DNA of 47,331 nt from Collinsella aerofaciens (GCA_021639365.1 JAJXHK010000013.1:1-47331); one strand, 5' to 3'. Shown: positions 16,660 through 24,756, counted from the stretch's first letter. Made by a program: numbers and translations. The notes: a model not told the origin generated them from the sequence alone.

Positions 16660-17382
16660 TTAGCCGATGGGTTCGGTGTATTTGGCGCGGTCGGTTCGTT
16701 GGATGCGCTTGGAGACGTGGAGCGGGCGGCCGTCGGTGTCGTAGACGTAGTCGGTGATCAGAATCAGCGCCTGCCCGCGCTCCACGTTGAGCAAAAACGC
16801 CTCGTTTTGCGAGGCATAGCACACCTCAAAGGTCTTGTGTCCTTGCGCCGGCGCGCGGTGGAACTCCTGACGCAGCGTGGCATAGAGCGAACCGTTGATG
16901 TCGCGGTCGATGAGCGCCCCAAAGCTCGGCGGTAGATACGTGGTCTCTAGGCACAACGGCACGTCGTCCAGATAACGCAGGCGGACGAGCTTGACGAGCT
17001 TGCTGCCCACGGCGGCATCGAAGAACTTGGCCACGCTGCCGGCTGCCTTGGCAAAGCCCGAGTCCACGGTGCGCGTGGTGGGCTTCATGCCCTGGCCTTC
17101 GACCTGCTTCGTATAGCTCGAGAACACCAGGTTGTTCTCGTGAACCTCGGGCGTGTCGGCCACAAAGGCGCCTCGTCCGCGCTCGGTGCGCACCAGACCC
17201 TCATCCACCAGTACCTTAAGCGCGTGGCGCACGGTGCTGCGCGACAGACCCGATTCTGCCATGAGCTCCATCTCGGATGGCAGCTTGTCTCCGCGTGCGT
17301 AGATGCCAGCGGCGATGCGGTCGCGCAGCGTGCCCGCCAGGCGCTCGTATTGGGCCAAGTTCTTTTTCGACGAAGTGCTCAT
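16660..17382 (-). CDS. GntR/HutC family transcriptional regulator (gntR1)
   Basis: The 240-residue protein has an N-terminal winged helix of the GntR type (about 10-75; LPSEMELMAESGLSRSTVRHAL, then GLVRTERGRGAFV). A UTRA ligand-binding domain follows (about 90-235), whose partners usually bind sugar phosphates or amino-acid derivatives. It is divergent from the SIS1 gene. TGTATSTAACTTGTATGC occurs both 11 bp before its own start codon (17393-17410) and upstream of SIS1 (17532-17549). Repression of both promoters by this protein is the simplest model, with the SIS1 substrate or product as likely inducer. Confidence 0.9.
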   Translation of the reverse strand: MSTSSKKNLAQYERLAGTLRDRIAAGIYARGDKLPSEMELMAESGLSRSTVRHALKVLVDEGLVRTERGRGAFVADTPEVHENNLVFSSYTKQVEGQGMKPTTRTVDSGFAKAAGSVAKFFDAAVGSKLVKLVRLRYLDDVPLCLETTYLPPSFGALIDRDINGSLYATLRQEFHRAPAQGHKTFEVCYASQNEAFLLNVERGQALILITDYVYDTDGRPLHVSKRIQRTDRAKYTEPIG

Positions 17383-17392
17383 GCGACCAACC

Positions 17393-17410
17393 TGTATCTA
17401 ACTTGTATGC
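17393..17410 (+). promoter_or_regulatory. Candidate GntR1 operator, gntR1 side
   Basis: TGTATCTAACTTGTATGC lies 11 bp before the gntR1 start codon and matches 17532-17549 at 17 of 18 positions. A related half, GCATGTATCCAACATG, follows at 17423-17438 in opposite sense. Confidence 0.6.
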
Positions 17411-17531
17411 TTGCCGAACCAAGCATGTATCCAACATGACAACAAAACCGCTGGTAAATGATTTCTGAAAACCACGGCAGCAAATTTTCTAAGACAAATA
17501 TAGCATACAACTAGTCGACATCGCCAAAACA

Positions 17532-17549
17532 TGTATGTAACTTGTATGC
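17532..17549 (+). promoter_or_regulatory. Candidate GntR1 operator, SIS1 side
   Basis: TGTATGTAACTTGTATGC lies 39 bp before the SIS1 start. An inverted GCATACAA at 17503-17510 mirrors its TTGTATGC half. The arrangement suggests a dimer site between the two divergent genes. Confidence 0.6.
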
Positions 17550-17587
17550 CATCAGGAGCATCAAACGAGAAGAAAGGCTGATGCACG

Positions 17588-18580
17588 ATGACTACTCAGG
17601 AACAGGTTAAGGACGTCGTATCCCAGGTTTTGGCTGACAAGGCAGACAGGGGCGGCATCAAGCGCGTCGTGTGGATCGGCGCCGGCGGATCCAACGGCGG
17701 CAACTATCCTGCCCAGTACTTTATGGAGCACGAAGCCACGCAGGTCGTGAGCTCCAGCTACACCAGCAACGAGTTCGTGCACGCCACCCCGGCCTACGTC
17801 AACGAGAACACCCTTGCCGTCGTCGTGTCCATGCGCGGCACCAAGGAGACCATCGTCGCCGCCCAGGTCGCCAAGGATCACGGTGCCAGCACCATCGCCA
17901 TCTATGTTGACGAGTCCGGCCTCACTGAGGTCTGCGACTACAAGATCCAGTACGACAGCCTGGCCGTCGACGAGTCCTGCATGGGCCGCACCAACTCCGC
18001 CGTCGTGACCATGATCGCCATGGAGCTCACGCAGCAGACCGAGGGCTATGCCGAGTACGAGACCGCCATGGCCGCTTTCGATCTGGTCGATCCCATCTAC
18101 CGCAAGGCCGTCGAGTACACCACGCCGCTGGCCGCTAAGTGGGCCGAGCAGAACGCCGACAAGCCCTGCATCAACGTGATGGCTCAGGGTCCGCTCTTTG
18201 GTGCCGCCTACGTCTTTAGCATCTGCAACGTTCAGGAGATGCTGCAGATCGACTCCTGCACCATCAACACCTGCGACTTCTTCCATGGCCCCTTCGAGAT
18301 CCTGGACAAGCGCACTTCGCTGTTCCAGCTCATCAGCGTCGGCCGCAGCCGTTGCAACGACGAGCGCGGTATCCGCTTCGTCAAACAGTACGGTGGCGAG
18401 CGCGTCTATCAGCTCGACGCCAAGGAACTCGGCCTCAACGACATCAAGGACAGCGTGAGCGAGTACTTCAACCACCTGATCTTCGCTCCGATCCTCAACA
18501 ACGTCTACATGCGTGCGCTTTCCGCCGTCACCCACAAGGACTACATGACGCGCCGCTACATGTGGAAGCTGGACTACTAA
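17588..18580 (+). CDS. SIS-domain protein, sugar-amine-6-phosphate deglycase-like (SIS1)
   Basis: A 330-residue protein with two SIS folds, of the FrlB/GfrF/FraB type that splits fructoselysine-6-P, glucoselysine-6-P or fructose-asparagine-6-P into an amino acid and a sugar phosphate. GAGGSNGGNYPA (31-42) is the first phosphate loop, and the C-terminal RRYMWKLDY is the family tail. Two features differ from the three paralogues in this window. The active-site motif reads CDFFHGPFE, with Asp230 where the others have Glu (the residue implicated as catalytic in this family), and the second loop is SMRGTKETI instead of S-x-x-G-x-T-x-E. A different substrate is likely. It is transcribed away from gntR1 and has no PTS gene directly attached. 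Confidence 0.82.
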   Translation: MTTQEQVKDVVSQVLADKADRGGIKRVVWIGAGGSNGGNYPAQYFMEHEATQVVSSSYTSNEFVHATPAYVNENTLAVVVSMRGTKETIVAAQVAKDHGASTIAIYVDESGLTEVCDYKIQYDSLAVDESCMGRTNSAVVTMIAMELTQQTEGYAEYETAMAAFDLVDPIYRKAVEYTTPLAAKWAEQNADKPCINVMAQGPLFGAAYVFSICNVQEMLQIDSCTINTCDFFHGPFEILDKRTSLFQLISVGRSRCNDERGIRFVKQYGGERVYQLDAKELGLNDIKDSVSEYFNHLIFAPILNNVYMRALSAVTHKDYMTRRYMWKLDY

Positions 18581-18616
18581 GGGATAGAGCGGCCTAACAG
18601 CCCAATACCCCTCATA

Positions 18617-18683
18617 AGTTGCGGTGGAATAGTTCCTGTTTGGGGGCGTGAAACCTCTGTTTGAGAACTATTTCACCGCAACT
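18617..18683. repeat. Inverted repeat, 19-bp arms
   Basis: 18617-18635 (AGTTGCGGTGGAATAGTTC) and 18665-18683 pair at 18 of 19 positions around a 29-nt G/T-rich loop. There is no T-run, so it is a palindromic repeat rather than a terminator. It lies 37 bp after SIS1. Confidence 0.6.
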
Positions 18684-18690
18684 GCTAGAG

Positions 18691-18719
18691 CGGCACTTGG
18701 GGACGTTCCCTTTCTGCCG
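18691..18719. repeat. REP-like GGGGACGTTCCCTTT palindrome
   Basis: CGGCA (18691-18695) and TGCCG (18715-18719) flank CTTGGGGACGTTCCCTTTC. It is related to the GGGGAC palindromes at 16612, 22785, 26985, 34125 and 34915. Confidence 0.45.
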
Positions 18720-18770
18720 GCACCTGCGACACTCCTTGTTTCAAAAGTTTCCCGTTCGCCGATTTCAGTC

Positions 18771-18799
18771 TTGATAAATGTATATAACGACTATAACGT
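18771..18799 (+). promoter_or_regulatory. Promoter and TATAACGT operator of the EamA gene
   Basis: TTGATA at 18771-18776 and TATAAC at 18792-18797 (15-bp spacing, short) overlap TATAACGT at 18792-18799, preceded by a second TATAACGA at 18783-18790. The TATAACGT core recurs at PTS1, gntR2 and SIS4. Confidence 0.5.
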
Positions 18800-18838
18800 A
18801 GCATGAAACATATTGGAAACAATACCGAGGAGGCTGCG

Positions 18839-19921
18839 TTGAAGAGGAGCAATCTGGGCTATGTGCTGGTGCTGATCGCCGCGCTAATGTGGGGCACCAT
18901 CGGAATCTTTGTTAACGGAATATCGGCCCTGGGCGTTTCGTCTCAGAGCATGGCGGCCTTTCGCCTGTTGTCGGGTGCCGTCTTGATGGCTCCGGTCTTG
19001 GCATTTATGGGTTGCCAGGGAGGTGCTCGTGAGGGAAAAGCCTCGGGTCCCATGACGCTGTTCAAGGCAAGCCCTAAAGAGCTCGTTCCCTGCGCGCTTG
19101 TCGGTATCGTCGGTTTAGCCGTCGCCAACACCTGCTATTACGAGTGCATGGGCGAGGTGGGCATGTCCACGGCCTCGGTGCTGCTCTACACCTCGCCGGT
19201 GTTTGGCGTCATGTTCGGCCGCGTGCTTTATCGCGAGGACGTGACCCCCAACAAGCTCGTCGCCATCGTCTTTAACATTGTGGGTTGTGTGCTCGCGGTG
19301 ACGAGCGGCGACCTGTCCGGTTTCCATTTCTCGGCCTGGGGCGTCGCGTCGGGTGTGATCGCCGGACTTTGCGGTGCGCTGCTGGCGGTGTTTAGCCGCA
19401 TGGCCACCAAGACGCTGCATCCGCTGGCGGTGACGTTTTGGGGCTTTGTCTTTGGCGGATGCTTTATGGCAGTGCTTTCGGCTCCGTGGTCCGATATGGC
19501 CGCGGCAATGTCTCCGCAGCTCATTCTGCTGTTCGCGGGCTTTGGCTTTATTCCGACGGCTCTTGCGTACATCTTCTATATGCAGGGCCTTTCGATGGAT
19601 CTTGAGACGTCGAAGGTGCCGGTCGTGGCTTCGTTCGAAACCGTGGCGACCGTTCTGGTCGGCATTGGTATCTACGCCGAGTCCGCCGGCGCGATCAAGG
19701 TCCTGGGCATTGCGCTGGTGCTCATGTCCATCCTGATCATGAACACCGACTTCTCCAAGCTGCGCAACAGCGTCATTGCCAAACGTATTGTCGAGAGCAT
19801 GACCTTTAAGCCCAACGCGTGGTGGACGGAGAAATCGCAGGACATGGATCTGTTCCGCGAGCGCACGGGCATTGCGCTGGAGCCCACCGTGCAGGAAAGC
19901 CCCTGGTACTTCGTGCGATAG
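18839..19921 (+). CDS. EamA-family (DMT superfamily) membrane transporter
   Basis: A ten-helix permease of the drug/metabolite transporter superfamily, about 360 residues, with two EamA repeats. The first begins NLGYVLVLIAALMWGTIGIF; the second, after about residue 165, contains WGVASGVIAGLCGALLAVFSR. A hydrophilic tail of about 55 residues follows the last helix. Members export or import amino acids, nucleosides or sugars; the substrate is unknown. TTG 18839 is the preferred start because GAGGAGG (18827-18833) lies just before it; an ATG at 18803 sits within the putative promoter and has no ribosome site. Its promoter shares the TATAACGT motif with the PTS1 and SIS4 promoters, so it may move a substrate or product of that pathway. 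Confidence 0.85.
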   Translation: MKRSNLGYVLVLIAALMWGTIGIFVNGISALGVSSQSMAAFRLLSGAVLMAPVLAFMGCQGGAREGKASGPMTLFKASPKELVPCALVGIVGLAVANTCYYECMGEVGMSTASVLLYTSPVFGVMFGRVLYREDVTPNKLVAIVFNIVGCVLAVTSGDLSGFHFSAWGVASGVIAGLCGALLAVFSRMATKTLHPLAVTFWGFVFGGCFMAVLSAPWSDMAAAMSPQLILLFAGFGFIPTALAYIFYMQGLSMDLETSKVPVVASFETVATVLVGIGIYAESAGAIKVLGIALVLMSILIMNTDFSKLRNSVIAKRIVESMTFKPNAWWTEKSQDMDLFRERTGIALEPTVQESPWYFVR

Positions 19922-20060
19922 GGGATTGCGCGCGGCGGTTGACCTGGGGTTATCCAGCCAGCGCCGGCCTGCCCGGCTCCAACGTTTCAAGTACGTTAAA
20001 CCCGCCAACGGTCGTTTTTCACCCGCGAACGGTTTATATACTAATTATCAATATAAGCAA

Positions 20061-20078
20061 CGTATAAGACGTTATAAT
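20061..20078 (-). promoter_or_regulatory. TATAACGT-type operator overlapping the PTS1 -10
   Basis: Read on the minus strand this is ATTATAACGTCTTATACG. On the plus strand it contains TATAAT (20073-20078), the best -10 candidate for the PTS1 operon. Matching sites lie at 18792, 26025 and 40452, with a partial one at 39331. Confidence 0.55.
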
Positions 20079-20104
20079 GACCATAACGAAAAGGAGGAGG
20101 CAAG

Positions 20105-21028
20105 ATGAATCAGATCATTCTCGCATCTCATGGCGGCCTGGCCGCAGGCGCCAAAGACACGCTCGAGATGGTTCTCGGCGACGTGTCGAACGTCCACGTC
20201 GTGTCGCTTGCTCGTGACGACAAGGAGCCCATCACCAATAAGGTTGAGGCTATGATCGCCACGTTCAACGCGGACGACACCGTGTATGTGCTAACCGATA
20301 TGCTCGGTAGCTCGGTCAACAACAACATGGTTGAGCTTTCCAAGAACGGCACGAAGTTCACGGTTGTCAGCGGTTTCAACATTCCGCTGGCACTGACGCT
20401 TGCTATGAGCCCCGTCCCCGTCAAGGGCGCCGAGCTCGCGGCCCTCATCAACGAGGCCCGCACCGGTCTGACCAACCCCAACGCACCGGTCGAGGTCGCC
20501 GCGGCTCCCGCCAAGAAGGCCAAGGCGTCCCGTCACAGCTCCGGTCCCGCCAAGATCGTCCTCGCACGTCTTGACTACCGTCTGCTGCACGGCCAGGTCG
20601 TCTTTACCTGGACCACCAAGGTCCAGGCCGAGCGCATCATCGTCGTCGACAACGCTGCCGCCAACGATGACATCAAGAAGGGCGCTCTTAAGCTGGCCAA
20701 GCCCCAGGGCGTGCGCCTGAACGTCTTCACCGTCGAGCGTGCCCTCGCCAAGATGGACAAGCTCAACACCCTCGGCGAGCGCGTCATGTTCGTCTTTGGC
20801 AACACGGCCGAGATGCTGCAGTTCTGCCAGGGCTACAAGCTCGACGCCATCAACCTGGGCGCCACCGCCAACCACGACGGTGCCGATCAGGTCGGCGGCA
20901 AGGACAGCTCCGTCTTCCTCGACGCCACCCAGAAGGCCGACGTCAACCAGCTGCTCGACATGGGCATCAAGCTCTATGTCCAGCAGACCCCTACGTATCA
21001 GAGCGTCGACATCGACGCCAAGCTGTAA
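20105..21028 (+). CDS. PTS1 EIIA-EIIB fusion, mannose family
   Basis: Phosphotransfer subunit of a mannose-family sugar PTS. The 307-residue protein fuses EIIA (residues 1-125; phospho-acceptor His9 in LASHGG, and TDMLGSSVNN near 64-74) to EIIB (about 150-307; His162 in DYRLLHGQV). The Ala/Lys-rich linker is PVEVAAAPAKKAKASRHSSG. PEP-derived phosphate would pass HPr to His9 to His162 to the incoming sugar. In the second PTS of this window the same two domains are separate proteins. AAGGAGGAGG (20091-20100) precedes the ATG. It is first in an operon with EIIC, EIID and, after a hairpin, SIS2, which matches the gfr-type layout for glycated amino acids. Confidence 0.94.
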   Translation: MNQIILASHGGLAAGAKDTLEMVLGDVSNVHVVSLARDDKEPITNKVEAMIATFNADDTVYVLTDMLGSSVNNNMVELSKNGTKFTVVSGFNIPLALTLAMSPVPVKGAELAALINEARTGLTNPNAPVEVAAAPAKKAKASRHSSGPAKIVLARLDYRLLHGQVVFTWTTKVQAERIIVVDNAAANDDIKKGALKLAKPQGVRLNVFTVERALAKMDKLNTLGERVMFVFGNTAEMLQFCQGYKLDAINLGATANHDGADQVGGKDSSVFLDATQKADVNQLLDMGIKLYVQQTPTYQSVDIDAKL

Positions 21029-21064
21029 TCAACCAGGCTTTTGCCTGACTGAAAGGAGAAGGGT

Positions 21065-21859
21065 ATGAATACGTTCATCAGTGCGGTGCTCGTCGGCCTC
21101 GTCGGCGTGTTCTGCATGTGGGACTCCCGCCTGCTCGGTCGTCTTAACTTCGAGCAGCCCCTCGTTGGCGCTACGCTCGTCGGTCTGCTGCTGGGCGATG
21201 TGCCCACCGGCCTTGCCGTCGGTGCCGCCGTCGAGCTCGTGTCCATGGGCCTGGTGCAGGTCGGCGCTGCCGTTCCGCCCGATATGGTCCTGGGCGGCAT
21301 CGTGGCCGCTGCCTTTGCGTGCCTGACCGATGCTTCCGCCGAGACCGCCATGACGATCGCCATCCCGGTCGCCGTCCTGGGTCAGCTCCTCGGCATCGTG
21401 TTCCGTTCCATCATCGCCGCCCTCACCCATGTGGCAGATAGCGCGATCGATAACGGAAAGTTCAAGACCGCTTACCGTATGCACATCTGCGCCGGCTCCG
21501 GTCTGTACGCCGTCATGTACTTCCTGCCGATCTTCCTCGCCGTCTTTGTTGGCACCGACCTGGTTCAGGCCATCGTCAACATGGTTCCCGAGTGGCTGTC
21601 CACTGGTCTTAACGTTTCGACCAAGATCATGACCGCCTACGGCTTGGCCCTGCTGCTCACCATGATGATCAAGAAGGGTATGACTCCGTTCCTGTTCATC
21701 GGTTTCCTGCTCGCCGCTTACCTCAACCTGTCCGTCATCGCGGTCGCTCTGATCGGTGTGTGCCTGGCTGTCGTCTTCATGGGCTTCAAGTTCAACGGTT
21801 CCCATGCAGCCGCCGGTGTCGATTCCGACTACGATCCGCTCGAAGACGACGAAGACTAA
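21065..21859 (+). CDS. PTS1 EIIC, mannose family
   Basis: A membrane channel subunit of 264 residues with several hydrophobic helices. The family-typical start runs MNTFISAVLVGLVGVFCMWD, followed by LVGATLVGLLLGD and an AAVELVSMGL segment near 56-65. The acidic tail DSDYDPLEDDED is unusual but is echoed in the second PTS, whose EIIC ends in EDEEEDF. With EIID it forms the sugar-translocating complex. GAAAGGAGAAGG precedes the ATG. It begins 36 bp after the EIIAB stop and 13 bp before EIID. Confidence 0.94.
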   Translation: MNTFISAVLVGLVGVFCMWDSRLLGRLNFEQPLVGATLVGLLLGDVPTGLAVGAAVELVSMGLVQVGAAVPPDMVLGGIVAAAFACLTDASAETAMTIAIPVAVLGQLLGIVFRSIIAALTHVADSAIDNGKFKTAYRMHICAGSGLYAVMYFLPIFLAVFVGTDLVQAIVNMVPEWLSTGLNVSTKIMTAYGLALLLTMMIKKGMTPFLFIGFLLAAYLNLSVIAVALIGVCLAVVFMGFKFNGSHAAAGVDSDYDPLEDDED

Positions 21860-21872
21860 GGAGGAACACACT

Positions 21873-22706
21873 ATGGCAACCGCAACCAAGGACGTGTCCC
21901 TGAACAAGAAGGTCAGCCAGTTCTTCTGGCGCTCCTGGGCCATCCAGGCCTCTTGGAACTACGAGCGTCAGATGAACATGGGCTTCCTCTACGGCATGGT
22001 TCCCACGCTCGATCGCCTCTATCCGGACGAGTCCGACCCCAAGCAGCTCGCTGCTAAGAAAGAGGCTTACCACCGTCACATGGCGTTCTACAACTGCACC
22101 CCGCAGACGAGCGCTTTCATCCTGGGCCTCTCCGCCTCCATGGAGGAGGAGTACGCCAAGGATCCCGAGAACTTCGATCCCGATTCGATCAACGCGGTCA
22201 AGACCTCCCTCATGGGTCCGCTTTCCGGCATCGGTGACTCCTTCTTCCAGGGCACCATCCGCGTTATCGCCTTTGGCCTGGGCGTTCAGCTGGCTCAGCA
22301 GGGCTCCATCATGGGCCCGATCCTGGCCATGCTCATCTCCATCGTCCCCTCTGTGCTGATCACTTGGTTCGCAGCCAAGATGGGCTATCAGGGCGGCCAC
22401 GAGTACCTGAGCAAGCTTCAGGGCGGCGACCTCATGGAGAAGCTCATGTATGTCTGCGGCATCGTGGGTCTTATGTCCGTGGGCGGCATGATCGCCACGC
22501 TGATCGGCGCCACCACCCCGCTGCAGTTCGCTGAGGGTACCGTCGTGATCCAGGACATCCTGGACGGCATGATGCCCCAGATGATCTCCCTCGGCCTCAC
22601 CGGCCTTATGTACTGGCTCATCAAGAAGAACGTCAACACCGGTTGGCTTCTCGTGATCGCCATCGTGGGCGGCATCGCCCTCTCCGCGGCCGGCATCCTG
22701 GCCTAG
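21873..22706 (+). CDS. PTS1 EIID, mannose family
   Basis: The 277-residue EIID subunit is present only in mannose-family PTS and partners EIIC in the membrane. It has the conserved ASWNYERQMNMGFLYGMVP near 25-43, FILGLSASMEEEYA near 83-96, MGPLSGIGDSFFQGTIR near 113-129 and C-terminal membrane helices. AAGGAGG (21858-21864) lies 8 bp before ATG 21873. The stop is followed by a 10-bp hairpin and a short REP-like palindrome before SIS2. Confidence 0.95.
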   Translation: MATATKDVSLNKKVSQFFWRSWAIQASWNYERQMNMGFLYGMVPTLDRLYPDESDPKQLAAKKEAYHRHMAFYNCTPQTSAFILGLSASMEEEYAKDPENFDPDSINAVKTSLMGPLSGIGDSFFQGTIRVIAFGLGVQLAQQGSIMGPILAMLISIVPSVLITWFAAKMGYQGGHEYLSKLQGGDLMEKLMYVCGIVGLMSVGGMIATLIGATTPLQFAEGTVVIQDILDGMMPQMISLGLTGLMYWLIKKNVNTGWLLVIAIVGGIALSAAGILA

Positions 22707-22739
22707 TCGCGACTAAGCGCCTAACCGCTTTCCCCCGGG

Positions 22740-22770
22740 GGCCTGCCTGGCATCCCATACCCCAGGCAGG
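22740..22770 (+). promoter_or_regulatory. Intra-operon hairpin between EIID and SIS2
   Basis: GCCTGCCTGG (22740-22749) pairs perfectly with CCAGGCAGGC (22761-22770). The sequence after it is not a T-run, so it is likely an mRNA processing or stability stem rather than a terminator. PTS2 has a comparable stem at 41561-41599. Confidence 0.45.
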
Positions 22771-22784
22771 CTTCCACCCCTATA

Positions 22785-22811
22785 CGTGACAAAGGGCAGT
22801 CCCTTTGTCAC
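22785..22811. repeat. REP-like palindrome GTGACAAAGGG/CCCTTTGTCAC
   Basis: 11-bp perfect arms with a five-base loop, inserted in the PTS1-SIS2 gap. It is one of several GGGAC/CCTTTGT palindromes in the window. Confidence 0.6.
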
Positions 22812-22903
22812 ATCCTCAACGGGCCGGCGACTCGGTCCAAACCACGGTAACCCTGCGAGCGCCCGGCAATGTGGCGCCGCAAAAATCGAAAGGAATGTGT
22901 CAG

Positions 22904-23887
22904 ATGTACGAGATCGACCTTAACCTCCCTAAGCAGATCGTCGCTGACGTCCTGTCCAACCACGAGATCCACAGCGTCGCCTTCGTCGGCTGCGGCGCTT
23001 CCATGTCCGACCTTTACCCCGCCAAGTACTTCCTGGCCAACAACACGGACAAGCTGAACGTTCAGATCTTCACCGCTAATGAGTTCAACTACGACACGCC
23101 TTCCTGGGTCAACGAGCACACCTTCGTGATCACCTGCTCCCTCGGTGGCTCCACGCCCGAGACCGTCGAGGCCAACAAGACCGCCAAGAAGCACAACTGC
23201 CCGGTTGTCTCCCTCACCAACAAGGCCGGCTCCGCTCTGACCGTCGACGCCGACCACGTCATCGTCCACGGCTTCCACGCCAACTACGCTGCCAAGTGCG
23301 AGAAGCCCGGCTATGCCATCGCTCTTGCTCTCGAGATCCTTCAGCAGACCGAGGGCTATGACCACTACGAGGACATGATCACCGGCCTCACCAACGTCTT
23401 CGATCTCTGCGAGAACGCCGCTCAGCACTGCAAGAAGCTCGCCAAGAAGTTCGCCGAGGACTTCAAGGACGACAAGATGATCTACTTCATGGCTTCCGGT
23501 GCCTCCGAGAAGATGGCTTATTCTCACGCCGCCTTCCTGTTCACCGAGATGCAGTGGATCGACGCCGCCGCCTACAACACCGGCGAGTACTTCCACGGCC
23601 CGTTCGAGGTTTCCACCGAGGGTAAGCCCTACGTCTTCTTCATGTCCGATGGCGCTACCCGTCCGATGGACGCCCGCGCCCTCACCTTCCTTGAGCGCAT
23701 GGGCGCCAAGGTCGCTCTGATCGACTCCAAGGACTACGGCCTGGCTGACGCCGTGCCCGCGAGCGTCATCACCTACTTCAACCCGCTGCTGCACCTCGCC
23801 GTTATGCGTGAGTACGGCAACCAGATCGCCGAGGCCCGTCAGCACCCGCTGACCATGCGTCGCTACATGTGGAAGCTTTCCTACTAA
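22904..23887 (+). CDS. SIS-domain sugar-amine-6-phosphate deglycase (SIS2)
   Basis: A 327-residue two-SIS-domain protein of the FrlB/GfrF type. GCGASMSDLYPA (29-40) is the first phosphate loop and CSLGGSTPETVEA (78-90) the second; GEYFHGPFE at 227-235 carries the likely catalytic Glu228; the tail is HPLTMRRYMWKLSY. It should split a phosphorylated Amadori compound delivered by PTS1 into an amino acid and a hexose phosphate. Start 22904 is chosen for GAAAGGA at 22888-22894; an upstream in-frame TTG lies inside a REP palindrome. It follows EIID by 197 bp and probably belongs to the same operon. Confidence 0.88.
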   Translation: MYEIDLNLPKQIVADVLSNHEIHSVAFVGCGASMSDLYPAKYFLANNTDKLNVQIFTANEFNYDTPSWVNEHTFVITCSLGGSTPETVEANKTAKKHNCPVVSLTNKAGSALTVDADHVIVHGFHANYAAKCEKPGYAIALALEILQQTEGYDHYEDMITGLTNVFDLCENAAQHCKKLAKKFAEDFKDDKMIYFMASGASEKMAYSHAAFLFTEMQWIDAAAYNTGEYFHGPFEVSTEGKPYVFFMSDGATRPMDARALTFLERMGAKVALIDSKDYGLADAVPASVITYFNPLLHLAVMREYGNQIAEARQHPLTMRRYMWKLSY

Positions 23888-23892
23888 TAGGT

Positions 23893-24039
23893 TCCGCCGT
23901 TCTACCGAACGGCGGAGAGGCCGACGCTGCGCGAGCCTCTGTCGGACAATCTGCCGTTCAATTTCAAGGGCGCGACCGAAAGGTCAGCGCCCTTTCATTT
24001 CACGGCACCTTGTCACGACAGAGACTCGCTCGCTGACTT
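23893..24039. repeat. Structured intergenic element, copy A
   Basis: In order: hairpin TCCGCCGTTC-TACC-GAACGGCGGA (23893-23916); CGACGCTGC (23922-23930); left arm 23931-23944; CAATCTGCCGTTCAAT (23947-23962); an inner GAAA-capped hairpin and T-rich tract (23966-24000); TTTCACGGCACCTTG; right arm 24016-24029, pairing with the left arm at 13 of 14 positions; and TCGCTGACTT (24030-24039). Copy B at 26796-26943 keeps the blocks but has different, still paired arms. It fills the gap between SIS2 and the HAD gene. Confidence 0.7.
23966..24000 (+). terminator. Terminator of the PTS1-SIS2 operon (inside element A)
   Basis: AAGGGCGC-GACC pairs with GGTC-A-GCGCCCTT around GAAA, followed by TCATTT. The stem is good and the T-run short. 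Confidence 0.65.
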
Positions 24040-24126
24040 TGCCAATAACGGGGCGTTGAGCTATATCGATGGCGTTGTGCGCTATTTGTCCCGGAGGAAA
24101 ACTGTCAATTGTTTTAGGAGGTCGCC

Positions 24127-24756
24127 GTGATCAAGGCAGTGCTATTTGATATGGATGGCGTGCTGGTCGATACCGAGTGGTTCTACAACCGTCGTCGCGT
24201 GGCGTTTATGGAAGAGAAGGGGTTCCATTTTGACGAGATCCCCGATCTTTCGGGGTCTAACGAGCCCGCCATTTGGGAGGCGCTGGTGCCCGACGATATT
24301 GAGCTGCGCGAGCGCCTGCGCGTGGAGTACAAGCAGGTCTACAGCCCGGACCACCCTGTTCCGTATGCCGAGCTACTCAACGAGCAGACGGAGCCAGTGA
24401 TGCGTGAGCTGCGCGAGCGCGGCGTGAAGTGTGCCATCGCAAGCTCGTCCTATCGCGAGCTCATTGACGAGCTGGTTGAGATTGCCGGTATCGCCGACGT
24501 GCTGGATTACACCATCAGCGGTCACGAGTGCAGCGCGTTTAAGCCTGACCCTGAGATCTACCTGCGTGCCATGAAAGCGCTGGGTGTGGAGCCTGCCGAG
24601 TGCCTGGTTATCGAGGATTCGCCTTTGGGCATCGAGGCTGGCAAGCGTTCCGGCGCCCGCGTCCTGGCGCTGCGTCCGCACGAGGGCGTCAACCTGGATC
24701 AGTCCGCCGCCGACGTTGTCATCGACAACCTGACCGACATCCTACCTGCCATTTAG
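24127..24756 (+). CDS. HAD-superfamily phosphatase, beta-phosphoglucomutase-like
   Basis: The 209-residue protein has the HAD core motif FDMDGVLVDTE with nucleophile Asp8 and acid Asp10, a helical C1 cap (about 15-85), SSS near 107-109 as motif II, the FKPDPEIYLRA lysine segment near 138 and EDSPLGIEAG near 160-169 with the metal-binding acid. Such proteins dephosphorylate or isomerise sugar phosphates. Its place after PTS1-SIS2 suggests a sugar phosphate substrate, but it is separated by a terminator. GTG 24127 is used as start, with AGGAGG at 24116-24121. Confidence 0.88.
   Translation: MIKAVLFDMDGVLVDTEWFYNRRRVAFMEEKGFHFDEIPDLSGSNEPAIWEALVPDDIELRERLRVEYKQVYSPDHPVPYAELLNEQTEPVMRELRERGVKCAIASSSYRELIDELVEIAGIADVLDYTISGHECSAFKPDPEIYLRAMKALGVEPAECLVIEDSPLGIEAGKRSGARVLALRPHEGVNLDQSAADVVIDNLTDILPAI

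Noticed and set aside
20061..20104. A riboswitch in the PTS1 leader.
   Set aside because: The distance from the likely -10 to the ATG leaves only about 20 nt of leader, too short for any known riboswitch.
23893..24039. Reading element A as a known riboswitch for the HAD gene.
   Set aside because: The conserved blocks match no riboswitch core I know, and copy B is followed by recQ and a separate palindrome, so a common ligand-gene theme is lacking. It is kept as an unexplained structured repeat.
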